Source of the DNA: Salmonella enterica subsp. enterica serovar Typhimurium str. LT2
GTDB taxonomy: Bacteria > Pseudomonadota > Gammaproteobacteria > Enterobacterales > Enterobacteriaceae
Length of the DNA stretch: 64,000 nucleotides
Assembly: GCF_000006945.2 (NCBI RefSeq)
Contig: NC_003197.2
Location: 3,348,001-3,412,000 of the forward strand
Direction: 5' to 3'
The notes under the pieces are model-generated. The model saw only the letters and a list, made by a program, of their open reading frames with translations, did no database searches and was not told the origin of the DNA. Position 1 is the stretch's first letter, and the number at the start of each line of letters is the position of its first letter. This document shows positions 16,047 to 24,820 of the stretch, in pieces. A program made the translations under genes and the position numbers.

Positions 16047-18890
16047 TCAAACGGCTACCAGCCACTTCCGCCAGCTTGCCTGCACCAGCGCGCGCTCTTT
16101 GCTAAAACACGTCTGCGCCACATGACCGGGAAGCTCCTGCAACGCCAGGTGGTGCAGTTCATCACGCAGTGTGGTGTAGGCTACCGTCAGCGCCTGCGCC
16201 TCGTGTTCATCCATAATGCCGTTTTGCGCCAGAAGCTCCAGGATGCGCACGTTATCAGACCAGCGCGTTAATTTAGGTTTTTCATGAGCGTAGCGCAGTA
16301 CCAGATATTGCGCGATAAACTCAATATCCGTAATACCGCCTTCATCAGCTTTAATATCAAAACGATCACGATGCTTATTGCCGAGATGCGCCCGCATTTT
16401 CTCGCGCATTTCACGCACTTCAGTCTGCAATGTCTTGCCGTCGCGCGCCGTCGTCATGATAGTGCGGCGCACCGCATCAAACTGTGAGGTAAGCTGCGGG
16501 TCGCCATATACCACGCGAGCGCGTACCAATGCCTGATGTTCCCAGGTCCAGGCTTCATGCTGCTGATAATCGGCAAACGCGTCCGCTGAAGTCACCAGCA
16601 TTCCCGCCGCGCCAGAGGGGCGTAGACGCGCATCCACCTCATACAAAATGCCGGAGGAAGTGCGCGTACTGAACAGATGCATAATGCGCTGCGCCAGGCG
16701 CAGATAAAACTGCCGCCCGTCGATTTCGCGTTCGCCGTTGGTCATGACGTCCATCGGACAGTCATGCAGGAAGATGAGATCCAGATCGGAACTGTAGCCC
16801 AGCTCCCATCCGCCCAACTTGCCATAACCGACAACCGCAAACCCCCGCCCCTGGCGCTCGTCCAGATGCGCTGGCTGACCATAACGCGCAACCATTTGCG
16901 TCCACGCCTGCTGCACCACAGCATCAATCATCGCCTCCGCCAGCCATGTGAGGTGATCGCTTACTTTCATCACCGGCAGCGTACCGGCAATATCCGCCGC
17001 CGCAATCCGCAAAAGCTGTGCCTGTTTAAACTGGCGTAATGCCTCCAGTTGTTGTTCTTCGTCCTCTTCCGGCACGCGCAGCAAATATTGGCGTAATTCG
17101 TCGCGGTAAGCGTCGGTAGCCGTCGGCTGATAAAGCGTGCCGGGGTCGAGCAGTTCATCAAGCAACAACGGATAACGCGCCAATTGGCTCGCTATCATTG
17201 GCGAAGCGGCGCAGAGCATAATCAGGTGTTTCAGCGCGCCGGGAAATTCGCTCAGCAGCTCCAGATAGGTGGTGCGAGTGACAATCCCCGCCAGCAACGG
17301 CGTTATCCGCGATAGCGTAACAGCGGCGTCTTCGCGAGAACAGACATCAGCAAGCAGGTGCGGCATCAGTTGGTCCAGCACTTGCCGCCCGCGCGGGCCG
17401 ATAGGGCGTTTATCCAGTTCCTTACGGAAGTCAGCGATGAGGGTCAGAACCTGTCGCCGCTCCTCATCGGCTAAATGCGCCAGCACTGGCGTCGAATCAT
17501 CCTCCTGTAGCGCATCCTGCCATACTTCACGCCACGGCTCTGAACGTTCTTCCTCCTGCGGGGTATCGGCTTCATCATCGCCAATTAATTCGTTGAATAC
17601 GCGGCGTACATTAGCCATATGATCCGTCAGTTCACCAACAAGCTGCGGCCAGTTCTCCGCCTTCATTCCCCAGGCCAGCCGCGCCCGATTCAGATCGTCG
17701 GCAGGCAACGTTTGCGTCTGTTCGTCATTGATGCTTTGCAGCAGATTCTCCAGACGACGTAGAAAAAGATAGGCCACGCGCAGTTGCGCCACGTCATTCT
17801 CAGGCAGCAAATGCAGCGCAGCGATAGCATCCAGCGTCGGCAGTAACGAACGCGACTGTAGCGACGGCTCGCGTCCGCCGCGGATGAGCTGGAATACCTG
17901 CACGATAAACTCAATTTCACGAATACCGCCCGCGCCAAGTTTAATGTTGTCTTTCAAACCGCGGCGTCGCACTTCGCGGGCGATCATCCCTTTCATATTA
18001 CGTAGCGACTGGATGACGCTGAAATCGATATAGCGGCGGAAAACGAAAGGCCGCAGCATGGCGCGTAATTCACGAGACCAGGCGTCGTCGTTATCGCCCA
18101 TTAGCCGCGCTTTCACCATGGCGTAGCGTTCCCAGTCGCGTCCTTGCTCCTGATAGTAATCCTCCAGCGCGGCAAAACTCAGTACCAGCGGGCCGCTGTC
18201 GCCAAACGGTCGCAGGCGCATGTCCACCCGATAGACAAAACCGTCCATTGTGGGCTGATCCAGCGCTTTGATCAGCCGCTGCCCGAGACGCGTAAAAAAC
18301 TGGGCGTTATCGAGTTCACGACGCCCGCCCCGGGTCTCGCCATGTTCCGGCCAGGCGAAAATCAGATCGATATCAGACGAAAAATTCAGTTCGCCGCCGC
18401 CCAGCTTGCCCATGCCTAAAATCAACAGCGGCTGCGGAACGCCCTGCGGGTTACAGGGGGTTCCCCATTCGCGGCAACAGGCGGCATACAGCCAGTCGCG
18501 CGCCCCCACAATGAGCGTCTCCGCCAGATGGCTCAACTGTTGTAAAATAGTCTCATCGTCCACCAGCGACAGCGTCTGTGCCCAGGCGATGCGTACCATG
18601 ATGCGACGACGAAAAAACCTCAGTTCACGCATCAGCGAGGCGTCGTCACAGACACCTGCCAACGCCTCCTGTAACCAGCCAGCATAATGTCGCCATTCAT
18701 CAGCCTGCGGCGATGCGGATTCCAGTTCGGCAAGCCACTCCGGATGCGCTATCACGCTATCCAGCGCAAAATCGCTAAATGTAAGTACTGACTTCGCCTG
18801 CACGCTAAGCGATGTCTCAGTAAATCCTTCTGGTAGGCGCTCAACAACGGTCTGCCAGTACTGCGATAAGGGTGAAGAGAGCGGCGTCAT
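16047..18890 (-). CDS. glnE: glutamine synthetase adenylyltransferase/adenylyl-removing enzyme GlnE
   Basis: Controls nitrogen assimilation by adding or removing AMP on glutamine synthetase, in response to PII and glutamine. 947 residues. Two nucleotidyltransferase domains are evident, each with its GxGKLGG motif: GMGKLGGGELNFSSDID with D173/D175 (deadenylylating half) and GYGKLGGWELGYSSDLD with D702/D704 (adenylylating half). The spacer domain between them is intact. The gene lies 47 bases upstream of hldE in transcription order and about 120 bases downstream of ygiF, from which a REP pair separates it. Confidence 0.98.
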   Translation of the reverse strand: MTPLSSPLSQYWQTVVERLPEGFTETSLSVQAKSVLTFSDFALDSVIAHPEWLAELESASPQADEWRHYAGWLQEALAGVCDDASLMRELRFFRRRIMVRIAWAQTLSLVDDETILQQLSHLAETLIVGARDWLYAACCREWGTPCNPQGVPQPLLILGMGKLGGGELNFSSDIDLIFAWPEHGETRGGRRELDNAQFFTRLGQRLIKALDQPTMDGFVYRVDMRLRPFGDSGPLVLSFAALEDYYQEQGRDWERYAMVKARLMGDNDDAWSRELRAMLRPFVFRRYIDFSVIQSLRNMKGMIAREVRRRGLKDNIKLGAGGIREIEFIVQVFQLIRGGREPSLQSRSLLPTLDAIAALHLLPENDVAQLRVAYLFLRRLENLLQSINDEQTQTLPADDLNRARLAWGMKAENWPQLVGELTDHMANVRRVFNELIGDDEADTPQEEERSEPWREVWQDALQEDDSTPVLAHLADEERRQVLTLIADFRKELDKRPIGPRGRQVLDQLMPHLLADVCSREDAAVTLSRITPLLAGIVTRTTYLELLSEFPGALKHLIMLCAASPMIASQLARYPLLLDELLDPGTLYQPTATDAYRDELRQYLLRVPEEDEEQQLEALRQFKQAQLLRIAAADIAGTLPVMKVSDHLTWLAEAMIDAVVQQAWTQMVARYGQPAHLDERQGRGFAVVGYGKLGGWELGYSSDLDLIFLHDCPMDVMTNGEREIDGRQFYLRLAQRIMHLFSTRTSSGILYEVDARLRPSGAAGMLVTSADAFADYQQHEAWTWEHQALVRARVVYGDPQLTSQFDAVRRTIMTTARDGKTLQTEVREMREKMRAHLGNKHRDRFDIKADEGGITDIEFIAQYLVLRYAHEKPKLTRWSDNVRILELLAQNGIMDEHEAQALTVAYTTLRDELHHLALQELPGHVAQTCFSKERALVQASWRKWLVAV

Positions 18891-18911
18891 TTAGGGGATA
18901 TCCTTTAAATA

Positions 18912-18992
18912 ATGCCGGGTGGCGGCGTTTCGCCTGATCCGGCCTACAAGTCCGCATACCGTAAGCCTGATAAGCGCAGCGTCATCAGGCGC
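18912..18992. repeat. BIME with two REP units between ygiF and glnE
   Basis: GCCGGGTGGCGGCGTTTCGC with CTGATCCGGCCTAC makes one unit; GTAAGCCTGATAAGCGCAGC with GTCATCAGGC makes the second in opposite orientation. It lies inside the ygiF-glnE transcript, where it could act as an RNA stabiliser or differential-expression point. Confidence 0.85.
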
Positions 18993-19007
18993 TTTCTACG
19001 GTTCTGA

Positions 19008-20309
19008 TTATCGTTTTCCGCTGTGCAACCAGAACGGCTGCTGGTTGATGGCCTCATTACGGAAATGTTCAATTTCAATACGTTGCCCGGTAATAATGGC
19101 GTGACGCAATCCCTGCCAGTTCTCCAGCCATGCCTGCGCGACCATCGCATCATAATACCCGGCCAGCAGTAAAACGCTGTCAATATCGCGAGTCAAACGC
19201 GGCAACTGGTCGCGATATTTATCACCCAGCGGTTGTCCAAAAACTTTTTTTAATTCAGCAGCATGACGAGAAAGATGAATGTCGGCGAAACGCTTAAAAG
19301 AATCGGCCATTTTGGCCTGCGCCTTCGCGTCCAGAAATGGCTGCCAGGCTTTCGTCACCAGCCATTCCGTCAATGCCAGTTTCGCCATCGCCGTTTGCGT
19401 ACTATAAACGGCTGTGACGGCGGACACCGCGGATGTCATCGTCGCTTCCGCCTGGGTAAGTAGATCACGTAAGTGAGCGCTCGCTTTACGCGGAACAATG
19501 CCACCAAAGAGCATTAAGGCATGGCGCACCAACCCCATAGCATCCAGCACGTGTTCTTTCGCCGACTTGTCGCCGCGCAGCCAGAGCTCTTCATGGTACT
19601 GCCACTGTGACAACGCCAGATCCAGCGAGGCCTCCAGCCCTTGCTCTACCGTGGCTTTCGCGGCGGTCCGCAGAATTGTCGTTGGTGTATTCTCTCGCGG
19701 CGCATTCCCCTGCGCCAGGTGATAACCTCGCGCCGCCTTACTCAGACTGCCCTGACGCAAACCGGTTTGCGACAGCAGTTGCTTCGCCAGTTTTAACACG
19801 GCGCGCGTATCGCCGCGAAGCAACTCAAGCTCCAGCTCACAAATCGGTTCGGCAAACTCGCCCGCTTTTACGTCGCCGAGATCGAGCGCAATTTCAATCC
19901 TGCTGCCGTCAACGTCCAGACACCATTTTTCCCGGTAAAAATCGGTACTGAACAGCGGCTGTACGCTTGATGCCAGGCCGGCGGGCAGGTTGCCATCCGG
20001 CCAGACCTCCGCCGGAAGTTGCGTCAGATCCAGCACGGGTTCGCTTAGCGCGACATTGTATTCGGGTCGCTGGTGCAGCCCCCCCGTTACCCGGCCGGCA
20101 ATTTTCATGGTCATTTCATAGCGCCCATTTTCACCACGAATACGCAGCCCCATATCATGGCGGCGTAGCCAGTTATCAGGCGTTTCGAAGTAGATATTCA
20201 GCAACTGGCTGGGCGCATGATGCTCGCCGCCGAGCGTATGAAGATGATTTCGCAGCGCATCTACGGCGTCGTGATTGACGATAAACTTTAATTCGATTTC
20301 CTGAGCCAT
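19008..20309 (-). CDS. ygiF: inorganic triphosphatase YgiF (CYTH-CHAD)
   Basis: Hydrolyses inorganic tripolyphosphate. 433 residues from the ATG at 20309, starting MAQEIELKFIV, which contains the CYTH EIELKF signature; this domain (1 to about 200) forms the triphosphate tunnel with charged residues such as in RIEIALDLGDV and ICELELELL. The C-terminal CHAD domain (about 215-433) carries conserved histidines including VRHALMLF. The frame is open 33 codons further upstream, but homology starts at MAQEIE. It heads the ygiF-glnE-hldE order and is divergent from ygiM. Confidence 0.95.
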   Translation of the reverse strand: MAQEIELKFIVNHDAVDALRNHLHTLGGEHHAPSQLLNIYFETPDNWLRRHDMGLRIRGENGRYEMTMKIAGRVTGGLHQRPEYNVALSEPVLDLTQLPAEVWPDGNLPAGLASSVQPLFSTDFYREKWCLDVDGSRIEIALDLGDVKAGEFAEPICELELELLRGDTRAVLKLAKQLLSQTGLRQGSLSKAARGYHLAQGNAPRENTPTTILRTAAKATVEQGLEASLDLALSQWQYHEELWLRGDKSAKEHVLDAMGLVRHALMLFGGIVPRKASAHLRDLLTQAEATMTSAVSAVTAVYSTQTAMAKLALTEWLVTKAWQPFLDAKAQAKMADSFKRFADIHLSRHAAELKKVFGQPLGDKYRDQLPRLTRDIDSVLLLAGYYDAMVAQAWLENWQGLRHAIITGQRIEIEHFRNEAINQQPFWLHSGKR

Positions 20310-20550
20310 GGCCTTGTACTTATGGGTTATGTCACATCTGGGAAGATTCTTGGCGAACTTACCCGCATTATTTTTGTCAGTAGATAGTATTTTGCGCCAA
20401 ATTGCCATGCAACGAGCAATTTGACGGGCGTAAAAGTTTGACGTAGCGGCAAAGGCGACACAGATGATTCCGATTGATGTCGACTACTTTGCGTAGCGAC
20501 ACTGATGCCGTTACTATCGTTCCACTTTCTCTGACAATAACGACAGCCTG

Positions 20551-21165
20551 ATGCCAAAATTACGCCTGATTGGACTAACTTTACTTGCGCTTAGCGCCAC
20601 CGCCGTCTCTCATGCTGAAGAGACGCGTTACGTTTCTGATGAACTGAATACCTGGGTCCGCAGCGGTCCGGGAGATAATTATCGCCTTGTGGGTACCGTC
20701 AACGCCGGCGAGGAAGTCACGCTCTTACAGAGCGATGCCAACTATGGTCAAATCAAAGACAGTTCTGGTCGTACTGCCTGGATACCGTTAAAAGAACTGA
20801 ATACCACGCCAAGCCTGCGTACCCGCGTGCCGGATCTGGAAAATCAGGTCAAAACGTTGACTGATAAACTCAACAATATTGATACCACGTGGAATCAGCG
20901 CACCGCCGATATGCAGCAGAAAGTGGCGCAAAGCGACAGCGTCATCAACGGGCTAAAAGAAGAGAACCAGAAGCTGAAAAACGAGCTGATTGTCGCGCAG
21001 AAAAAAGTTAGCGCCGCGAATCTGCAACTGGATGACAAACAGCGCACCATTATTATGCAGTGGTTTATGTATGGCGGCGGCGTATTGGGTATTGGCTTGC
21101 TGTTAGGGCTGGTGCTGCCGCATATGATCCCAAGCCGTAAACGCAAAGACCGCTGGATGAACTAA
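20551..21165 (+). CDS. ygiM: SH3-domain membrane protein YgiM (HtrG)
   Basis: Protein of 204 residues with a signal peptide (about 1-22, ending SHA), a bacterial SH3 domain (about 25-90; YVSDELNTWVRSGPGDNYRL start and GRTAWIPLKEL end), a coiled coil (about 95-165) and a C-terminal transmembrane helix (about 170-192) with a basic cytoplasmic end RKRKDRWMN. Likely anchored in the inner membrane with the SH3 domain in the periplasm, possibly touching peptidoglycan. Its exact function is not established. Followed by cca after 62 bases. Confidence 0.92.
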   Translation: MPKLRLIGLTLLALSATAVSHAEETRYVSDELNTWVRSGPGDNYRLVGTVNAGEEVTLLQSDANYGQIKDSSGRTAWIPLKELNTTPSLRTRVPDLENQVKTLTDKLNNIDTTWNQRTADMQQKVAQSDSVINGLKEENQKLKNELIVAQKKVSAANLQLDDKQRTIIMQWFMYGGGVLGIGLLLGLVLPHMIPSRKRKDRWMN

Positions 21166-21227
21166 ATCGCCTTCTCTGCGGCACTGTCTTATCATTAGAG
21201 GATGATCGTTTTTAAAAGGAAAGTGGC

Positions 21228-22469
21228 GTGAAGATTTATCTGGTCGGTGGTGCGGTTCGGGATGCGTTGTTAGGGCTACCGGTTAAAGATAAAGATTGGG
21301 TCGTTGTCGGCGCCACGCCGCAGGAGATGCTTGATGCGGGCTACCAGCAGGTAGGCCGTGATTTTCCTGTGTTTCTCCATCCGCAAACTCACGAAGAATA
21401 CGCGCTGGCGCGTACTGAGCGTAAATCCGGTTCCGGCTACACGGGCTTCACCTGTTATGCCGCGCCGGACGTTACCCTGGAAGCCGATCTCCAGCGTCGC
21501 GATCTGACCATTAATGCTCTGGCGCGCGACGATGCCGGCCAGATTATCGACCCTTACCACGGGCGCCGGGATCTGGAGGCACGTCTACTGCGCCATGTCT
21601 CTCCCGCGTTTGGCGAAGATCCCTTGCGCGTATTGCGCGTGGCGCGTTTTGCTGCCCGTTACGCTCATCTTAGTTTCCGTATCGCCGATGAAACACTGGC
21701 GCTAATGCGCGAAATGACCGCGGCAGGCGAGCTGGAACATCTGACGCCGGAACGGGTATGGAAAGAGACGGAAAATGCGCTTACCACCCGCAATCCGCAG
21801 GTTTACTTCCAGGTATTGCGCGACTGCGGCGCCCTGCGCGTCCTGTTTCCGGAAATCGACGCCCTGTTTGGCGTACCCGCGCCGGCAAAGTGGCATCCGG
21901 AAATTGATACCGGAGTTCATACGTTGATGACGCTGTCGATGGCCGCCATGCTCAGTCCGCAGCTTGATGTCCGTTTCGCCACGCTTTGTCATGATCTGGG
22001 CAAAGGCTTAACGCCGAAAAACCTCTGGCCGCGCCATCATGGCCACGGCCCGGCGGGCGTGAAACTGGTCGAACAGTTATGCCAGCGTTTGCGCGTCCCC
22101 AATGACCTGCGTGATTTAGCTAAACTGGTCGCCGAATACCATGATCTGATCCACACCTTTCCGATACTCCAGCCGAAAACGATCGTTAAGCTGTTTGACG
22201 CCATTGATGCATGGCGTAAACCGCAGCGCGTCGAGCAGATTGCGCTGACCAGCGAAGCCGATGTCCGTGGACGTACCGGATTTGAAGCGTCGGATTACCC
22301 GCAGGGGCGCTGGCTGCGCGAAGCCTGGCAGGTGGCCCAAGCGGTACCGACGAAAGAGGTGGTGGAGGCCGGATTTAAGGGCATTGAGATTCGCGAGGAG
22401 CTGACGAAGCGACGAATTGCAGCGGTCGCCAACTGGAAAGAGAAGCGCTGCCCGAACCCCGCCAGCTAA
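21228..22469 (+). CDS. cca: CCA tRNA nucleotidyltransferase with HD phosphohydrolase domain
   Basis: Adds and repairs the CCA 3' end of tRNA without a template. 413 residues, the usual length of the multifunctional enterobacterial form. N-terminal nucleotidyltransferase motif GGAVRDALLG at 7-16 with catalytic D21 and D23; the Arg-rich RRDLTINALARD motif near residues 91-102; and an HD domain with HDLGKG near residue 255. The C-terminus ends shortly before a REP element. It is downstream of ygiM on the same strand. Confidence 0.98.
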   Translation: MKIYLVGGAVRDALLGLPVKDKDWVVVGATPQEMLDAGYQQVGRDFPVFLHPQTHEEYALARTERKSGSGYTGFTCYAAPDVTLEADLQRRDLTINALARDDAGQIIDPYHGRRDLEARLLRHVSPAFGEDPLRVLRVARFAARYAHLSFRIADETLALMREMTAAGELEHLTPERVWKETENALTTRNPQVYFQVLRDCGALRVLFPEIDALFGVPAPAKWHPEIDTGVHTLMTLSMAAMLSPQLDVRFATLCHDLGKGLTPKNLWPRHHGHGPAGVKLVEQLCQRLRVPNDLRDLAKLVAEYHDLIHTFPILQPKTIVKLFDAIDAWRKPQRVEQIALTSEADVRGRTGFEASDYPQGRWLREAWQVAQAVPTKEVVEAGFKGIEIREELTKRRIAAVANWKEKRCPNPAS

Positions 22470-22470
22470 A

Positions 22471-22565
22471 CGCCATCCGGCACGATAAATTGCCTGATGG
22501 CGCTGCGCTTATCAGACCGACAAAACAGTTAGGCCGGACAAGGCGGTACTCCGCCATCCGGCACG
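22471..22565. repeat. REP/BIME cluster between cca and uppP
   Basis: Three REP arms: CGCCATCCGGCACGATAAA, TGCCTGATGGCGCTGCGCTT with ATCAGACCG, and TTAGGCCGGACAAGGCGG with CGCCATCCGGCA. It lies between convergent genes and immediately precedes the uppP stop. Confidence 0.85.
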
Positions 22566-22573
22566 GTCAATCA

Positions 22574-23395
22574 TCAGAAGAAGACAACGTAAACGGCAGC
22601 CGCCACCACAAAGCGGTAAATCGCAAACGGAATAAACGAGATACGCTTAATCAGTTGCAGGAAGGTCTTGATAGCGATCAGCGCCACCACAAACGCCGTC
22701 ACAAAGCCCACCGCGAACATTGGAATATCCGCTGCGGTCAGGAATGACCAACTTTTGTAGAGATCCAGAACCGTTGCGCCCATCATCATCGGCACAGCCA
22801 GTAAGAACGAGAACTCAGAGGCGGCGTAACGGCTGACGCCCATCAGCATCCCACCGGAAATGGTCGCTCCGGAACGCGAGAAGCCCGGCCACAGCGCCAG
22901 ACACTGGAAACAGCCAATCATAAACGCCTGACGATACGTCATATCATCCAGCCCCGGCGCGCGCGGTTCTTTCGGCTTCAGGCACTCGGCGGCAATCAGC
23001 AACAGACCGCCTACCACCAGCGCGTACATCACGTTAATTGGGTTAAATAGCGACTTGATCGTGTCATGAAAGACTAACCCCAGCACCACCGCCGGAATCA
23101 TGCCCAGCAGGATGTGAATCAACGTTAATCGACCTTTACTTTCACCTTCACGCTGTAGCGGGCGGCCAAAGTGAATACCGATGAGACCAAACAACCGCCG
23201 CCAGAACATCACCACGACCGCCAGAATAGATCCAAGTTGAATCACCACTTCGAATGTCTTGGCCGTATCGCCTTCAAACCCCAGCAGATGACCCACAATA
23301 ATCATATGGCCCGTGCTGGATACCGGCAAAAACTCCGTCAATCCTTCGACCACACCCAAAATTGCCGCTATCAGCAGCGAGTGCATATCGCTCAT
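22574..23395 (-). CDS. uppP: undecaprenyl-diphosphate phosphatase UppP (BacA)
   Basis: Inner-membrane enzyme that recycles undecaprenyl pyrophosphate to the monophosphate carrier for peptidoglycan and LPS; overexpression gives bacitracin resistance. 273 residues with about eight hydrophobic segments and both BacA motifs: GVVEGLTEFLPVSSTGH (about 14-30) and PGFSRSGATISGG (about 171-183). A TTG at 23398 opens the frame one codon earlier, but the ATG at 23395 has AGGGG seven bases away and gives the usual MSDMHSLL start. Confidence 0.97.
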   Translation of the reverse strand: MSDMHSLLIAAILGVVEGLTEFLPVSSTGHMIIVGHLLGFEGDTAKTFEVVIQLGSILAVVVMFWRRLFGLIGIHFGRPLQREGESKGRLTLIHILLGMIPAVVLGLVFHDTIKSLFNPINVMYALVVGGLLLIAAECLKPKEPRAPGLDDMTYRQAFMIGCFQCLALWPGFSRSGATISGGMLMGVSRYAASEFSFLLAVPMMMGATVLDLYKSWSFLTAADIPMFAVGFVTAFVVALIAIKTFLQLIKRISFIPFAIYRFVVAAAVYVVFF

Positions 23396-23492
23396 CAATA
23401 AACCCCTAAAATGAAAAACACTGCAAAAATGGATCTCGCGTTAAGACCCCATATATAACCGTTTGGTTTAAAAAATATAAAATTATTTATTT

Positions 23493-23852
23493 TTATTTCA
23501 GATTATTGCCACGCTCAATAATTACCCCTACGTTCGCCGCGCGCGCGACGGCGCCAGGCTTACTCAGTTTGATGCGAACCCACGGAGAATTGAATCGGCT
23601 AAGCAGCAGATCCGCCACCTCTTCCGCCACACGCTCGACCAGAGCAAAACGCCCGCCTTCAACATGATTTATCACCGTGTCGGCGATATCCGCGTAACTT
23701 AGACAATCTGCGACATCATCGCTTTTCGCCGACTTGCGGTTATCCCATGCCATTTCGATATCGAACACCAGTTTTTGCTCGATAGTCTGTTCCCAGTCGT
23801 AAACACCGATAGTGGTGATTACCGAAAGTTGCTCTATAAATACAATATCCAT
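23493..23852 (-). CDS. folB: dihydroneopterin aldolase FolB
   Basis: Folate synthesis enzyme that converts 7,8-dihydroneopterin to 6-hydroxymethyl-dihydropterin and glycolaldehyde, with epimerase activity too. 119 residues beginning MDIVFIEQLSVITTIGVYDW, with the active-site Glu (EQTIEQKLVFDIEM region), the FALVERVAEEVADLL helix and the KLSKPGAV segment with its conserved Lys. A GTG at 23855 is one codon upstream; the ATG was preferred because it matches the family. It is divergent from plsY. E. coli FolB carries a few more C-terminal residues. Confidence 0.96.
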   Translation of the reverse strand: MDIVFIEQLSVITTIGVYDWEQTIEQKLVFDIEMAWDNRKSAKSDDVADCLSYADIADTVINHVEGGRFALVERVAEEVADLLLSRFNSPWVRIKLSKPGAVARAANVGVIIERGNNLK

Positions 23853-23958
23853 CACGACCTGCCTGCTTTTTGGCTAACCCGGATACCACTTCCGGCGAAA
23901 TGTGCGTATTATCCACAGAAATAGTAAATAAAACGACACTTTCAATACGGAACAGCTT

Positions 23959-24570
23959 ATGAGTGCAATCGCGCCTGGAATGATCCTCTTCGCGTACCTC
24001 TGCGGCTCAATTTCCAGTGCCATTCTGGTTTGCCGCATCGCCGGGCTGCCCGATCCGCGAGAAAGCGGCTCCGGCAACCCGGGCGCGACGAACGTATTAC
24101 GAATCGGTGGCAAGGGAGCGGCTGTCGCGGTACTTATTTTTGACATCCTTAAAGGTATGTTGCCCGTCTGGGGCGCGTATGCGTTAGGCGTTACCCCTTT
24201 CTGGCTGGGGCTTATCGCTATCGCCGCCTGTCTGGGGCATATCTGGCCGGTCTTTTTTGGCTTTAAAGGTGGGAAAGGCGTAGCAACCGCGTTTGGCGCC
24301 ATCGCGCCCATCGGCTGGGATTTAACCGGCGTCATGGCAGGCACCTGGCTGCTGACGGTCCTGTTAAGCGGTTATTCATCGTTAGGGGCGATTGTCAGCG
24401 CCTTGATTGCGCCGTTTTACGTCTGGTGGTTTAAACCGCAGTTCACCTTCCCGGTATCGATGCTGTCATGTCTCATTTTGCTGCGCCATCATGACAACAT
24501 CCAGCGTCTGTGGCGTCGCCAGGAGACGAAAATCTGGACGAAGCTGAAAAAGAAACGCCAGAAAGATTGA
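23959..24570 (+). CDS. plsY: glycerol-3-phosphate acyltransferase PlsY, C-terminus altered by deletion
   Basis: Transfers acyl groups from acyl-phosphate to glycerol 3-phosphate in the inner membrane, the first step of phospholipid synthesis (E. coli also has PlsB). 203 residues, about five to six hydrophobic spans, with the family motifs GSGNPGATN (about 36-44), GFKGGKGVATAFG (about 109-121) and an RHHDNIQRL loop. Its last codons, GAT TGA, run straight into sequence homologous to ttdA; as I recall E. coli PlsY ends ...KDPE, so the stop codon here seems to have been formed by the fusion and costs about two residues. That should not affect activity. Confidence 0.96.
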   Translation: MSAIAPGMILFAYLCGSISSAILVCRIAGLPDPRESGSGNPGATNVLRIGGKGAAVAVLIFDILKGMLPVWGAYALGVTPFWLGLIAIAACLGHIWPVFFGFKGGKGVATAFGAIAPIGWDLTGVMAGTWLLTVLLSGYSSLGAIVSALIAPFYVWWFKPQFTFPVSMLSCLILLRHHDNIQRLWRRQETKIWTKLKKKRQKD

Positions 24571-24699
24571 GCTGGAGCTGCGTCTGGAAGAGGGCCGCAA
24601 CCGTCTGGGGATCGGCCCACAAGGGTTGACCGGCAATAGCTCGGTTGATGGGCTTACATATCGAATCCGCCGCGCGTCACCCTTCCACCATTGGCGTGG
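24569..24699 (+). pseudogene. ttdA: remnant of L(+)-tartrate dehydratase alpha subunit gene ttdA
   Basis: From 24569 the frame reads ELELRLEEGRNRLGIGPQG then LTGNSSV, and, after a one-base shift near 24646, MGLHIESAARHPSTIGV. This is the near-C-terminal part of the class I fumarase/tartrate dehydratase alpha subunit, including the GLTGNSSVMG stretch. Everything N-terminal (about two thirds of the protein with the Fe-S ligands) and the last roughly 30 residues are missing. It begins inside the plsY stop codon and ends at a second junction with ttdT. It cannot encode an active product. Confidence 0.85.
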
Positions 24700-24780
24700 T
24701 TAGGCGCGATTTTCGGCCTGATCTTCCTGGTGCTGCTGATCGTCTCCAGGCTGTTGTGGATGCCCGTCGTTTTGCTGTAA
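24700..24780 (+). pseudogene. ttdT: remnant of the tartrate/succinate antiporter gene ttdT (C-terminal end)
   Basis: Reads LGAIFGLIFLVLL then IVSRLLWMPVVLL and TAA, matching the last transmembrane helix and exact C-terminal end of E. coli TtdT. Only 26 codons survive; the rest of ttdT, all ttdB and most of ttdA are gone. The bases TTGGCGT at the join occur plausibly in both parents, consistent with a deletion at a short repeat. Confidence 0.8.
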
Positions 24781-24820
24781 ACCCGTTGGGGCGGCATGAT
24801 GTCGCCCCCTTTCTCCGCTT

